The translations under genes were made by a program, and so were the position numbers. DNA of 64,000 nt from Xanthobacter oligotrophicus (lineage in GTDB: Bacteria; Pseudomonadota; Alphaproteobacteria; Rhizobiales; Xanthobacteraceae). Where the stretch lies: assembly GCF_008364685.1 (NCBI RefSeq), contig NZ_VTTL01000001.1, positions 496,001-560,000 on the forward strand, given 5' to 3'. The notes under the pieces were generated by a model. The model saw only the letters and a list, made by a program, of their open reading frames with translations. It was not told the origin of the DNA and made no database searches. Of this stretch, positions 27,577 through 37,031 are shown piece by piece. Each line of letters starts with the position of its first letter. Positions within the stretch are counted from its first letter, which is position 1.

Positions 27577-29130
27577 TTGGGTCGCCGCCGCATCTGGATC
27601 GTCGTGCTCTTCGCCCTGGCTGCGGTGCTGCTCGCACGGCTGTTCGTAGTCACCCGCGATCTGCCCGGGACCGTCACGGCGGCGCATTTCGAGACCCTGC
27701 GCGCCGACCATCCGCGCATGCGCGCCTTCCTCCACCGCATGCCCAAGGGCGGCGACCTGCACACCCACCTGTCGGGCGCGGTCTATGCCGAACGCTTCCT
27801 CGCCTGGGCGGTACGCGACGGCCTGTGCTTCCGCCGCGCCGACATGACCCTCCTGCCCCGGCCCGACGGCGCCGCCCCCGACCAGCCGTGCGGAACGGAC
27901 CCGTCCGTGGTGCCGCTGGCCGACGCCGTGTCCGGCCCGAAGGGGCAGACCACCTACGATCTCATCGTCAATGCGCTCTCCACCCGCTGGTTCCTGCCGA
28001 CCCTGGCGGTGCCGTCGGGCCATGACCAGTTCTTCGCCACCTTCGGCAAGTTCAACGCCGCTACCGGCGGCTCGGACTGGGACCAGACCGCCCGCCGCAT
28101 GGCCGAGATGGTGGTGGACGAGCTGAAGCAGTACGACGCCTCGAAGGTCCAGTATGAGGAGTTCATGGTCACCTTCTTCGAAGGCGCCGACCGCGAGCGG
28201 ATGACGCAGGCCATTGGCGAGGTGGGCGAGCCGGCCGCCATGCTGGCGGCGCTCCAGCGCAGCGGCCTTGACGCGGCGGTGGCGGCCAAGGCGCAACAGG
28301 TCGCCGCCATCGTGGCGCACATCGAGGCCCTTCGCGACTGCGCGGGCGATGCGACCCGCCCCGGCTGCGGCGTCACCTTCCGTTTCATCGCGCAGGTGAA
28401 CCGCAACAGCGCGCCGGCCGCTGTCTTCGCCCAAACGGCGCTGGCGGCGGCCCTGGTGCGGGCGACGCCCGGCATGGTGGTGGGCCTGAACTATGTGGGG
28501 CCGGAAGACTACCGGGTGTCCCTGCGCGATTATCGCACCCACATGAAATGGATCGGCTTTCTCGCCGGCGCGGACGTGCCGGTGGCGCTCCATGCGGGCG
28601 AGTTGTGGCTCGGGCTGGTGCCGCCGGCCGACCTCGACTTCCATATTCGCGAGGCGGTGGAGATCGCCGGCGCCCGCCGCATCGGCCACGGCACGGCGGT
28701 GGGTTTCGAGCGCGACATGGACGGCCTGCTGGCTGAAATGCGCCGGCGCGGCGTCACCATCGAGATCGCTCTCACCTCCAGCGACGTGATCCTCGGCGTG
28801 CGCGGCAGGGAACACCCCATCGTCACCTACCTGAATGCCGGCGTGCCGGTGACGCTGGCCACCGACGACGCGGGCGTGTCGCGCATTGATCTCACCAACG
28901 AGTATTTCCGCGCCGCGCGCGACCATGGGCTGGGCTACGCCCGGCTGAAGACCATTGCCCACACCGCCCTCACCCATTCCTTCCTCACCGAAGTGGAGAA
29001 GGACCGCGAGCGCACCCGCCTCGACCGGGCGTTCGCCGATTTCGAAGAGAGCGTGAGGGAGGAGCAGCCGCCGCTGGCGCAGATCGCGGCGGTGCTGCGC
29101 GCGGCCGTGCCCCTGTCCCTGCCGCGCTGA
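27577..29130 (+). CDS. Membrane-anchored/exported adenosine deaminase-like hydrolase
   Basis: 517-residue metal-dependent amidohydrolase of the adenosine deaminase superfamily. A hydrophobic segment (about residues 6-25, IWIVVLFALAAVLLARLFVV) predicts an uncleaved anchor or signal peptide, so the enzyme should work outside the cytoplasm. Metal and catalytic residues are H62 and H64 (GDLHTHLSGA), the HAGE motif, IGHGTAVG, and a final TDDAG. It is longer than typical Add (about 340) because of an insert after the first histidines, as in secreted ADGF-like enzymes. No ATG is near: the TTG at 27577, after GAGGGGGG, is the probable start. Substrate not proven. Confidence 0.85.
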   Translation: MGRRRIWIVVLFALAAVLLARLFVVTRDLPGTVTAAHFETLRADHPRMRAFLHRMPKGGDLHTHLSGAVYAERFLAWAVRDGLCFRRADMTLLPRPDGAAPDQPCGTDPSVVPLADAVSGPKGQTTYDLIVNALSTRWFLPTLAVPSGHDQFFATFGKFNAATGGSDWDQTARRMAEMVVDELKQYDASKVQYEEFMVTFFEGADRERMTQAIGEVGEPAAMLAALQRSGLDAAVAAKAQQVAAIVAHIEALRDCAGDATRPGCGVTFRFIAQVNRNSAPAAVFAQTALAAALVRATPGMVVGLNYVGPEDYRVSLRDYRTHMKWIGFLAGADVPVALHAGELWLGLVPPADLDFHIREAVEIAGARRIGHGTAVGFERDMDGLLAEMRRRGVTIEIALTSSDVILGVRGREHPIVTYLNAGVPVTLATDDAGVSRIDLTNEYFRAARDHGLGYARLKTIAHTALTHSFLTEVEKDRERTRLDRAFADFEESVREEQPPLAQIAAVLRAAVPLSLPR

Positions 29131-29140
29131 GACCCACGGA

Positions 29141-29785
29141 TCAGGTGCGGTAGCCTTCCTCCGCCAGCACCTGCCTCACCACCGGCCGCGCCTTCACCCG
29201 CTGGTAGTGGGCCAGGACGCGCGGCGGCAGCGGGATGCCCGTCTTCTCCGCCCAGAACTCGTTGTAGAACAACGCCGCGTCGGCAATGGAGAAGGTCGGG
29301 CCGACGGCATAGCCCTCGGCCGGCAGACGTTTCTCCAGCACGGCGAAAGCCTGCTCGACGATCTCCCGGCCGTGGGAGGTCACGTCGTCTTTCAGCTGCT
29401 GTCCGGGCTTCGCGCCGCCCGACGAGATGTAGCGTTCGGACGTGAAGATGCGGGTGAAGCCTTCACCGTGGAGCTGGATCAGCGCGAATTCCAGCAGATC
29501 GACCGCCTGCGCCGCCAAGGCGGGATCATCGGGCAGGAGCTTTGCGCGCGGGTAGGTTTGCGCCAGCCACAGAGCGATGGACTTGAAGTCGGTCAGGGCG
29601 CTGCCGTCATCGAGCACGAGGCTGGGGATGGTGCCCCTGGGATTGATCTTGAGATACTCCGGCCGCAGGTGATCGCCCGCCGGGATGTTGATGATCCAGG
29701 CCTCGAACGGCAGTTCCAGCGTTTCGAGCAGGATGTGGATGCCGGTCGAACACGAACCCGGCGTCATGTAGAATTTCAGTGCCAT
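29141..29785 (-). CDS. Glutathione S-transferase
   Basis: 214 residues in the classical GST layout: N-terminal thioredoxin fold (MALKFYMTPGSCSTGIHI, with a serine/cysteine near the glutathione-activating position, as in beta-class enzymes), the cis-proline motif INPRGTIPSLVL, the DFKSIALWLA helix, and an all-helical C-terminal domain (FSIADAALFYNEFW). It would conjugate or reduce small electrophiles with glutathione in the cytoplasm. The ATG at 29785 starts the fold. It converges on the deaminase-like gene with only 10 bases between. Confidence 0.9.
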   Translation of the reverse strand: MALKFYMTPGSCSTGIHILLETLELPFEAWIINIPAGDHLRPEYLKINPRGTIPSLVLDDGSALTDFKSIALWLAQTYPRAKLLPDDPALAAQAVDLLEFALIQLHGEGFTRIFTSERYISSGGAKPGQQLKDDVTSHGREIVEQAFAVLEKRLPAEGYAVGPTFSIADAALFYNEFWAEKTGIPLPPRVLAHYQRVKARPVVRQVLAEEGYRT

Positions 29786-30005
29786 GGCGCGCGCCAAGCA
29801 AGAACGCCGCCATGCCGGTTTCCCGACACTGGCCGCCCCGAACGACGCTGCCGCCGGCCCGCATGGCGGCGGCGGCGGGCCTTTGGCCGTTGATTTTGGT
29901 CAAGGCTCATCAGCCGGCTAAGCTGGAGACTAAAAGCCAGAAAGCTGCGTCTCGCGCAAAGGCCTGTCCTGCCGTTGCCGCGCCGCCTTGGGGGAGACAA
30001 AAGAC

Positions 30006-31109
30006 ATGGCGAGCAAGGAAAAATCCACCCTCCAAGCCATCGACGACGAGAGCGCGCCCGCCCGGATGCCTGCCGCCGTCGAAGCCAGCCTCGCCGAGGA
30101 ACGGCGCGAGGCGGCGCAGGAAGCAGAATTGTCGGCCGTGGCGGCCATCGCCGGCGAGACCCCCGCGGGCGGCGCCCTGGACGCCGGGATCGAGGCCATC
30201 ATAGCGGGCGCCGCACCTGACGACGCCCTTCGCCTGCGCAAATCCCTGGGCTTACCGAAGGCCGACGGTCACGCCCGGGTGACCAGCGACGAACTGGCCG
30301 ACGACTGGCGCCTGGGCGGCTACCCGTTCAAGTACAAGATGCTGCGGCGCGACTACGAGCGTGACAAGTTCATCCTCCAGACCGAGCTTCTCAAGCTCCA
30401 GTCCTGGGTGAAGGACGCCCAGCAGCGCGTCATCATCCTGTTCGAGGGGCGCGATGCAGCCGGCAAGGGCGGCGCCATCAAGCGCTTCATGGAGCACCTC
30501 AACCCCCGCGGCGCGCGGGTGGTCGCCCTGGAAAAGCCGAGCGATGTCGAGCGCGGCCAGTGGTATTTCCAGCGCTATGTGGAGCACCTGCCCACGCGGG
30601 GCGAGATCGTGCTGTTCGACCGCAGCTGGTACAATCGCGCCGGCGTCGAGCGCGTCATGGGCTTCTGCTCCGACGATGAATACCGCGAATTCCTGCGCCA
30701 GGCGCCGGAGTTCGAGCGCAACCTGGTGCGCAGCGGCATCCACCTGATCAAGTTCTGGTTTTCCGTGAGCCGCGACGAGCAGAGGCGCCGCTTCAAGGAG
30801 CGCAAGGTCCACCCGCTCAAGCAGTGGAAACTGTCCCCGGTGGACCTCGCCTCCCTCGACAAGTGGGAGGACTACACCCGCGCCAAGGAAGCCATGTTCT
30901 TCCACACCGACACGGCGGATTCGCCCTGGACGGTCATCAAGTCCGACGACAAGAAGCGCGCACGCCTGAACGCCATGCGCTACGTGCTGCATTCCCTGCC
31001 CTACAAGGACAAGGCCCCGGCGCGGATCGGCATCGTCGACAATTTGCTGGTGGGCCGCGCCAACACCATCCACGAGCGCGGCGAGTTCAACTTCACCACT
31101 GCTCGGTAG
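30006..31109 (+). CDS. ppk2: Polyphosphate kinase 2
   Basis: 367-residue PPK2-family kinase that transfers phosphate between polyphosphate and nucleotides. After a variable, Ala/Glu-rich N-terminus (about 1-95) comes the kinase core: Walker A FEGRDAAGKGGAIKR (146-160), the Walker B region FDRSWYNRAGVERVMGF, and the lid-module arginines DEQRRRFKERK. One-domain proteins of this size usually make GDP/GTP or ADP/ATP from polyP, but the direction and nucleotide cannot be read here. The ATG at 30006 follows GGGGGAGAC. It converges with the MurJ-family gene. Confidence 0.94.
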   Translation: MASKEKSTLQAIDDESAPARMPAAVEASLAEERREAAQEAELSAVAAIAGETPAGGALDAGIEAIIAGAAPDDALRLRKSLGLPKADGHARVTSDELADDWRLGGYPFKYKMLRRDYERDKFILQTELLKLQSWVKDAQQRVIILFEGRDAAGKGGAIKRFMEHLNPRGARVVALEKPSDVERGQWYFQRYVEHLPTRGEIVLFDRSWYNRAGVERVMGFCSDDEYREFLRQAPEFERNLVRSGIHLIKFWFSVSRDEQRRRFKERKVHPLKQWKLSPVDLASLDKWEDYTRAKEAMFFHTDTADSPWTVIKSDDKKRARLNAMRYVLHSLPYKDKAPARIGIVDNLLVGRANTIHERGEFNFTTAR

Positions 31110-31134
31110 CCCGGCCGGTCGCTGGCCTCATGCC

Positions 31135-31157
31135 ATCGGCCTCAGCTTTCGGCCGAT
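31135..31157. repeat. REP-like palindrome, second copy
   Basis: ATCGGCC (31135-31141), 9-base loop TCAGCTTTC, GGCCGAT (31151-31157), in the gap between the convergent ppk2 and murJ. It shares arms, loop length and the loop start TC with 11704-11746; the outer arms have decayed here (one mismatch, then loss of pairing). Confidence 0.5.
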
Positions 31158-31229
31158 GCCAAGAGGGCACGCTCAAGCGCCGCGCGGGCCTGACCAATGG
31201 CTCATGAATCAAGCTCATGGCCGTTGGTT

Positions 31230-32903
31230 TCAGCTCCTGCGCCCGCGCAGCGCCCTGCCCACCTTCTGCGCCACCTCGCGCAGCTCGGTGATGCCGAGCG
31301 CCCACGCGGCGACCGCATAGACGCCGATGCCGGCAAGGCACAGCACCGCCCCACGGACCAGGATGGCAACCACGCCATTGCCCGGCAGGATCGCCACAAG
31401 GCCCATGCGCAGCATGAGGCCCACGCCAATGGCGACCACCGCCGCGAGGCTGAGCCGCCAGACCCCGGAGAGCATGCCGGGCGCAGTTGAGAGCGACGCC
31501 CCCCGCGCCGCCGCCTCCTTCTCGAAGCGCCGGCGCTGCAGCCAGCCCAGCAGGAAGACATAGGCGAGGATCGCGGTGGAGCTGGCCACCGCCAGACCTT
31601 CCGCGCCGAAGCGCTCGCGCAGCACCACATAGAGCGGGATCATGGCGAAGGTGACCGCCGTGCCCACCAGGGTCGGCAGCCATGTGGAGCCAAGCGCATA
31701 GAAGCCCCGGCTGATCACGCTCTGCGCCGCCCAGCCGCCGATGCCGATGGTGAGCAGCGCCAGGATCCGCGAGGTCTCCAGGGCGTCCGCCGCCGTGAAG
31801 CGCGACCCGAACATCCCCCAGATCAGATAGACCGCCTCATAGCCCGCGATGGTGAGGCACACGCCGGCAGCCAGGATCGCCACCAGCATCAGCCGGATGG
31901 CTCGGGACAGCACGCCATAGGCCTCCACCACATTCCCCGCAGCAACGAGGCGGCTGATGGTGGGATAGGAGGCGACGCCCAGCGCCATGCCGAAGATGCC
32001 GATGGGCACCTTCATGAGCGTGCGGCCATATTGCAGTTGCGCCAGCGCGCCGGCGGCGAGGAAGGAGGCCTGGTTCTTGATGATCCACTCGTCCACCACC
32101 ACGATGGAGAAGCCGATCATGATGGGCAGCGACAGCAGCAGGTAGCGATGCAGGTCCGCGCTGCGCAGCGACAGCGCCGCATGCCAGCGCATATGCGTCC
32201 TGAGGCAGCCGAACAGGGGCAAGGCGAAGGGGCCGAGGATGGAGCCGGCGAGAACGCCCCAGGCGAAGCCTTCGGCGCCCAGCTCCGGATAGTAGGCGCC
32301 GACGAGGCCGCCGAGGATGATGGAGGCCGAATAGATGAGCGGCGCCAGCGCCGGCAGGGCATGGCGGTCCTGCGCCATCAGCGCCGCCGAGAGCAGGCCG
32401 CCGAGGATGTGGAAGAACTGCGCCGGCAGGATGATGCGCATGAGGCGCACCAGTTCGTCGATCTCCGCCGCCTCGGTGAAGCCCGGCGCCACGAGGGTGG
32501 CGAGGGGCCGGGCGAAGACCATCATCAGCGCGATGCCCAGCGAGCCCACGACGACAATGAAATTGGCGATGACGCTGAAGGCTTCCCAGCCCCGCTTCGT
32601 ATCGCCCGCTTCAAGATATTTGACGAAGATGGGGATGAAGACGATGGACAGCGCTCCGGCGGCCAGCAGGTAATTGAGGAAATCCGGCAGGGTGAAGGAG
32701 GCGAAATAGAGATCGGCCTGTCGGCTTGCCCCTAGGGTGCGGCCGATGATCTGCTCGCGCACCAGCCCGAGGATGCGGCTGAGGAAGATCGAGACGCCCC
32801 AGATCGCCGATGCGATACCGATGGTTCGCGCCTGGCTCGAACGCCTGTTCGCCACCTTGCTCGCTTCCTGGCCCGGTTCCTGGCTCGACCCGTTGGGCGA
32901 CAT
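31230..32903 (-). CDS. murJ: MurJ/MviN-family lipid flippase
   Basis: 557-residue inner-membrane protein of the MVF superfamily with about 14 membrane segments. It would move lipid II, or a related undecaprenyl-linked precursor, across the membrane. The family signature is [17 protein letters not shown], then [21 protein letters not shown] in helix 2. The usual DAFxVAFRIPN is replaced by [11 protein letters not shown], so it is a divergent member, and an exopolysaccharide-precursor role is possible. About 30 polar residues ([13 protein letters not shown]...) precede the first helix. The ATG at 32903 follows CGGGAG. It is divergent from the xoxF-like gene. Confidence 0.85.
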   Translation of the reverse strand: MSPNGSSQEPGQEASKVANRRSSQARTIGIASAIWGVSIFLSRILGLVREQIIGRTLGASRQADLYFASFTLPDFLNYLLAAGALSIVFIPIFVKYLEAGDTKRGWEAFSVIANFIVVVGSLGIALMMVFARPLATLVAPGFTEAAEIDELVRLMRIILPAQFFHILGGLLSAALMAQDRHALPALAPLIYSASIILGGLVGAYYPELGAEGFAWGVLAGSILGPFALPLFGCLRTHMRWHAALSLRSADLHRYLLLSLPIMIGFSIVVVDEWIIKNQASFLAAGALAQLQYGRTLMKVPIGIFGMALGVASYPTISRLVAAGNVVEAYGVLSRAIRLMLVAILAAGVCLTIAGYEAVYLIWGMFGSRFTAADALETSRILALLTIGIGGWAAQSVISRGFYALGSTWLPTLVGTAVTFAMIPLYVVLRERFGAEGLAVASSTAILAYVFLLGWLQRRRFEKEAAARGASLSTAPGMLSGVWRLSLAAVVAIGVGLMLRMGLVAILPGNGVVAILVRGAVLCLAGIGVYAVAAWALGITELREVAQKVGRALRGRRS

Positions 32904-33145
32904 CCCGCTCCCGTTCAAGTCCTGCTCCTTCTGCGCCGCTACGGACGCCCCCTGCCCTTCTCCGCATCCTTGGGCGGCTTCGCAAGCCCCACTGCTCGCG
33001 GATGATGCGGCCGAGCGCCGCCCACGGGAAGCCACGGCACCGGCCCCGACCTCTGTCGCGGTTCGCGCCGGCCGGCCGCATGCTATCCCATACGGAGAGG
33101 GGACGAGCCGCCCCATCCGGCTCTCGCGGGCAGCAGGAGACGCAT

Positions 33146-34969
33146 ATGCGGGCAATGGTGACAGCAACATCTCTTGCCGCATCGACCGCCGCCGCCCTCC
33201 TCGGGCTGGTCCCGGCCCATGCCAACGACGACGTGCTGAGGCGCATCGCCGATCCGGCGGTCCAGGTGCTCCAGACGGTCGATTACGCCAACACGCGCTA
33301 TTCCCGCCTCGACCAGATCAATGCCGGCAACGTGGGCAAGCTGGCGGTGGCCTGGACCTTCTCCACCGGCGTGCTGCGCGGCCACGAAGGCAGCCCGCTG
33401 GTGGTGGACGGGGTGATGTATGTCCACACCCCGTTCCCCAACCTCGTGTACGCCCTCGATCTCGATCACGACGGCCGCATCCTTTGGAAGTACGAGCCCA
33501 AACAGGACCGCGCCGTCACCGCCATCATGTGCTGCGATCTCGTCAATCGCGGCCTCGCCTATGCCGAGGGCATGGTGTTCCTGCACCAGGCCGACACCAC
33601 CATCGTCGCCCTCGACGCCAGGACCGGCGCGGTGCGGTGGACGGTGGCGAACGGCGATCCGAAAAAGGGGGAATCCAGCACCGCCACCGTCATGCCGGTG
33701 AAGGACAAGCTGATCGTCGGCATCGCCGGCGCCGAGTTCGGCGCGCGGGGGCACATCAGCGCCTACAATCTCAAGGACGGCACCCTCGCCTGGCGGGCCT
33801 ACAGCACCGGCCCCGACGCCGAGATGCTGCTGGACCCTAAGAAGACCACCGAGCTGGGCAAGCCGGTGGGCGCGGATTCTTCGCCGAAGAGCTGGCAGGG
33901 CGACCAGTGGAAGACCGGCGGCGGCGCCCCCTGGGGCTGGTTCGCCTACGACCCCGGGCTGAACCTCGTCTATTACGGCAGCGCCAATCCCTCCACCTGG
34001 AACCCGTCGCAGCGCCCCGGCGACAACAAATGGTCCGACACCGTCTTCGCCCGCGATGCCGACACCGGCGTAGCCCGGTGGGTCTACCAGATGACGCCCC
34101 ACGACCAGTGGGACTTCGACGGCGTCAACGAGATGATCCTCACCGACCAGGTGGTGGATGGTCAAAAGCGGGCGCTGCTCACTCATTTCGACCGGAACGG
34201 CTTCGCCTATACCCTCGACCGCGCGACCGGCGCGCTCCTGTTGGCGGAAAAGTTCGACCCGACCGTGAACTGGGCCACTGGCATCGACATGGACCCGGCG
34301 AGCCCGGCCTACGGCCGCCCCATCCTCGACCTCACCCATGGCACCGAGGCGAAGGGCGAGGACGAGACCTATACGGGCATCTGCCCCGCCGCCCTCGGCA
34401 CCAAGAACCAGCAGCCGGCGGCCTATTCCCCGGCGACCGGCCTGTTCTACGTGCCCACCAATCACCTGTGCATGGACTACGAGCCGTTCCACGTGGACTA
34501 CACGCCCGGCCAGCCCTATGTGGGCGCGACGCTCACCATGTATCCAGCCCCCGGCGGCGACGGGCGGACCGGCAATTTCATTGCGTGGGACAATGGGAAG
34601 GGCCGCATCGCCTGGTCCGTTCCCGAGCGATTCTCGGTCTGGTCCGGCGCCCTCGCCACCGCCGGCGGCGTGGTGTTCTACGGAACGCTGGAGGGCTACC
34701 TGAAGGCCGTGGACGCGGCGACCGGCAAGGAGCTCTACCGCTTCAAGACGCCGTCCGGCATCGTCGGCAACGTCATGACCTACATCCATCGCGGCCGGCA
34801 ATATGTGGCGGTGCTGTCCGGGATCGGCGGCTGGGCCGGCATCGGCCTCGCCGCGGGCCTCGCCGACCCTGATGCGGGATCCGGCGCCAAGGACGCCTAC
34901 GCCGCCCTGGACAGCTACACGGCCCTGGGCGGCCAACTGACTGTCTTCGCGCTTCCAGATGGGTTTTAG
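33146..34969 (+). CDS. xoxF: XoxF-like PQQ-dependent (lanthanide-type) methanol dehydrogenase
   Basis: 607-residue periplasmic quinoprotein with an 8-bladed propeller, oxidising methanol or another primary alcohol. A clear signal peptide (residues 1-26, ending AHA) is present. The vicinal disulfide pair is C129-C130 (MCCDLVN). The PQQ/metal region is [10 protein letters not shown], in which D323 is the catalytic aspartate. D325 is the extra aspartate that marks lanthanide-dependent XoxF; calcium-type MxaF has alanine there. Tryptophan-docking repeats (e.g. [18 protein letters not shown]) occur through the chain. The start has AGGAG nearby. No xoxG cytochrome or xoxJ gene is next to it, and the genomic island begins shortly after. 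Confidence 0.92.
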   Translation: MRAMVTATSLAASTAAALLGLVPAHANDDVLRRIADPAVQVLQTVDYANTRYSRLDQINAGNVGKLAVAWTFSTGVLRGHEGSPLVVDGVMYVHTPFPNLVYALDLDHDGRILWKYEPKQDRAVTAIMCCDLVNRGLAYAEGMVFLHQADTTIVALDARTGAVRWTVANGDPKKGESSTATVMPVKDKLIVGIAGAEFGARGHISAYNLKDGTLAWRAYSTGPDAEMLLDPKKTTELGKPVGADSSPKSWQGDQWKTGGGAPWGWFAYDPGLNLVYYGSANPSTWNPSQRPGDNKWSDTVFARDADTGVARWVYQMTPHDQWDFDGVNEMILTDQVVDGQKRALLTHFDRNGFAYTLDRATGALLLAEKFDPTVNWATGIDMDPASPAYGRPILDLTHGTEAKGEDETYTGICPAALGTKNQQPAAYSPATGLFYVPTNHLCMDYEPFHVDYTPGQPYVGATLTMYPAPGGDGRTGNFIAWDNGKGRIAWSVPERFSVWSGALATAGGVVFYGTLEGYLKAVDAATGKELYRFKTPSGIVGNVMTYIHRGRQYVAVLSGIGGWAGIGLAAGLADPDAGSGAKDAYAALDSYTALGGQLTVFALPDGF

Positions 34970-35182
34970 AACGCGCCGCGCGCCGAGAGTTTGGGTGGGC
35001 GGATCCGATAAGACCGCCGTCTCCACGCGCCGGCGAACCGGGAACGCCGTTCGGGCGACGCCATGCACCTCGTGGTGCACACACCAAAAGCGGGACTTGG
35101 CTTTCCCACTTTTCTTTCCCACCGCAGCCGACGGGAAAGAAACCGCAGAAATCCAAGCAGTTTCAGCGTTTTAGGAAAAGAG
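34970..35182. other. Chromosomal flank between xoxF and the island
   Basis: 213 bases with no gene. Its last part, read on the minus strand from 35182, is CTCTTTTCCTAAAAC, a T-rich run like the terminator expected just after a tRNA gene. This fits its being the original 3' flank of tRNA-Phe, displaced by the island. Confidence 0.5.
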
Positions 35183-35197
35183 TGGTGCCAGGGACGG
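35183..35197. repeat. Left attachment repeat (distal att)
   Basis: TGGTGCCAGGGACGG. This is the tRNA-Phe 3'-end sequence TGGTGCCCAGGGACGG (43182-43197) with one C missing from the CCC run. Confidence 0.75.
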
Positions 35198-35258
35198 CAC
35201 CTCATTGAACCTTTATCTATATGATATTAAATTATTTTCACTTTTCAAATTCGGAGCG

Positions 35259-35280
35259 ATACCCCCAAACATACCCCCAA
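35259..35280. promoter_or_regulatory. Left pair of ATACCCCCAA sites
   Basis: Two direct copies, at 35259-35268 and 35271-35280, 12 bases apart start to start. They match the 12-base-spaced pair at 43049-43068 inside the right end. They are likely arm-type binding sites of the integrase or its accessory protein. Confidence 0.6.
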
Positions 35281-35382
35281 TTCCGCGCGATGCAGATTGG
35301 ACGGGCTTATCCACAGGGGAGTGCGCGCGGCGCTGTTCCGGGCATTATGCACGAGCGTCGCTGATCGCTCCAGGTGTGAAAG

Positions 35383-36258
35383 ATGGTCCGCATTCCAGAT
35401 TCTGCTCAGATTAAATTTATCCTCAATCTGGAGTTTCCAGAGGTGCGCGATCCCCGGAATCGTCGGGAAGACGGCACGGTCCAGCTATCTAATGAGCGCG
35501 CCGAGCAGTACCAAGCTTTGATGGTTGAGCTTGAAGGCCTGCCGGATGACGAGCTTCAGCGGCGCCACAACGAAGCGCACCAAGAATATATGGAAGCGCT
35601 CCGCGTCGCAGAGGAAGCAAGATGGCCATTTAACCATCCTTCGACAAAGGCTGACCACACCTATTGGGCTCAGATGCCATTATGGAGCATCCGGGAAGCT
35701 GTAGCCCTCTCTCTGGACCGAGACCCCGTGGCTCTCGACAAGTACAATATGGAGTCATATACAGTTAATTCATCTTTCGCAGCGAAATTCATGCGCCAAT
35801 ATAACTTGATAGCGCGCACAACGACGGCGGCGGAGATATCCTTTCCGATACATCCTGTCGATTTTGTCGAGTGGGGTCAAAGTCGTGGCATTGAACTGTC
35901 TGACGCCATGGTCACAGCGGTCTTGACCCGCTACCCCCTTGAGGATTGGAAAGATGCCTTTGCTGAAGAGGTTGAGCTTCATGATGCTACACGTGCTGAA
36001 CTGGACCGATTGAAAGTGGAGATTGAACGTACCGGACCAGATGGCGGACTCGCGCAGCGCGAGCGATCAAGTTGCCTCAAGCTCATTATCGGCATGGCTG
36101 TAAAGAAATATCGTTACGACCCCAAGGCCGCCCGCAACAGTGCGGTGACGAACATTGCAAACGACCTCAACGAACTTGGGATAGGCATCGACGTCGATAC
36201 CGTCCGCAAATGGCTCAAGGAAGCCGCCGAGGAACTGCCCCCCTCGCAAACCGACTAG
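35383..36258 (+). CDS. Island hypothetical protein
   Basis: 291 residues, no enzyme motif recognised. The N-terminal third is rich in charged helical segments (about 40-85, NERAEQYQ...EALRVAEEAR). The middle has WSIREAVALSLDRDP. The C-terminal 70 residues (CLKLIIGMAVKKYRYDPKAA, then DLNELGIGIDVDTVRKWLKEA) resemble a C-terminal helical domain I recall from hypothetical proteins beside proteobacterial islands and prophages; its function is unknown and it may bind DNA. Base composition is clearly more A+T-rich than the flanking genes, a sign of recent transfer. The ATG at 35383 has GTGAAAG just before it. Confidence 0.65.
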   Translation: MVRIPDSAQIKFILNLEFPEVRDPRNRREDGTVQLSNERAEQYQALMVELEGLPDDELQRRHNEAHQEYMEALRVAEEARWPFNHPSTKADHTYWAQMPLWSIREAVALSLDRDPVALDKYNMESYTVNSSFAAKFMRQYNLIARTTTAAEISFPIHPVDFVEWGQSRGIELSDAMVTAVLTRYPLEDWKDAFAEEVELHDATRAELDRLKVEIERTGPDGGLAQRERSSCLKLIIGMAVKKYRYDPKAARNSAVTNIANDLNELGIGIDVDTVRKWLKEAAEELPPSQTD

Positions 36259-36360
36259 CCCCGCCTGAAGCCGAATTCGGTTTCATGTTCGCCGAGTTCG
36301 GCCACCGCCCGCGCCGGCCCTTCTAGGTCTTGGTCCCATCTCAACGGATCGAGGCCCACC

Positions 36361-36567
36361 ATGCTGCACAACCGCTCTCTCCCCGACACCGGCTTCCTGC
36401 GCCTGTCCGCCATCCTCGGCCCCGCCGGCCCCATTCCCGTGTCCAAGTCCACGTGGTGGGAAGGCGTGCGGAGCGGGCGCTACCCCAAGCCCCTGAAGCT
36501 CGGCCCCCGCGTCACCGTCTGGCGCGTGGAGGACATCCGCGCCCTGATCGAGACGGGCGCGCGCTGA
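36361..36567 (+). CDS. AlpA-family phage regulatory protein
   Basis: 68-residue MerR-like winged-helix DNA-binding protein. The pattern LRLSAILGPAGPIPVSKSTW, then GRYPKPLKLGPRVTVWRVED, is typical of AlpA, a regulator (and excisionase-like activator) linked to P4-type integrases. It ends 2 bases before the start of the next gene, so the two are probably cotranscribed. Its natural partner is likely the integrase at the right end of the island. A 10-bp palindrome, CCGAATTCGG (36271-36280), upstream could be its operator. Confidence 0.85.
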   Translation: MLHNRSLPDTGFLRLSAILGPAGPIPVSKSTWWEGVRSGRYPKPLKLGPRVTVWRVEDIRALIETGAR

Positions 36568-36569
36568 CG

Positions 36570-37031
36570 ATGGCGAACAGCCGGATCAACCCGCGGCGCA
36601 TCCACATGCATCTCCCTTATACGGTGGAGCAGGTGGCCGATGCCCTGAAGGTCCATAAGAACACGGTGCGCCAGTGGATCAAGCAGGGGCTGCCGGTGGC
36701 CGACGAGCTCCGCCCGGTCATCCTCGCCGGCGCTGACGTCCGCACCTTCCTGTGCGAGCGTCGGGCCTCACGCAAGCGCCCGACGGGACCGGGACGCTTC
36801 TATTGCTTCCGCTGCCGCGAGGCTGTCCGCCCCGACGGCGACATGGCCGATCTGGTGCCGCGCAACGCCCAGTTGGGCGCCCTCCAAGGACTTTGCCCCC
36901 GCTGCGGCGCGCTCATGCACCGAGCGGTGGCCATGGCCCGATGGCGGACGGCTGCGGGCGATCTGGACGTGAAGGTTTTGCACGGGTCATCCGCGCCTAA
37001 GCGAGATGACAACCCCCATGCTCAATCGTGA
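36570..37031 (+). CDS. HTH/zinc-ribbon protein, probable recombinase accessory factor
   Basis: 153 residues. An N-terminal helix-turn-helix (about 15-62, YTVEQVADALKVHKNTVRQW) of excisionase/MerR type is followed by a zinc ribbon with C79/C82 and C109/C112 (YCFRCRE and LCPRCGAL). From memory of the family, proteins of this form often sit directly upstream of a tyrosine recombinase in alphaproteobacterial islands, suggesting a directionality or regulatory role. The 3' end overlaps the recombinase's first possible start by 26 bases. The ATG at 36570 is 2 bases after the AlpA stop. Confidence 0.75.
   Translation: MANSRINPRRIHMHLPYTVEQVADALKVHKNTVRQWIKQGLPVADELRPVILAGADVRTFLCERRASRKRPTGPGRFYCFRCREAVRPDGDMADLVPRNAQLGALQGLCPRCGALMHRAVAMARWRTAAGDLDVKVLHGSSAPKRDDNPHAQS

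Noticed and set aside
35205-35414. Small open frame over the left island end
   Set aside because: It runs through the ATACCCCC sites, has no ribosome site and no recognisable motif; regulatory DNA is a better reading.
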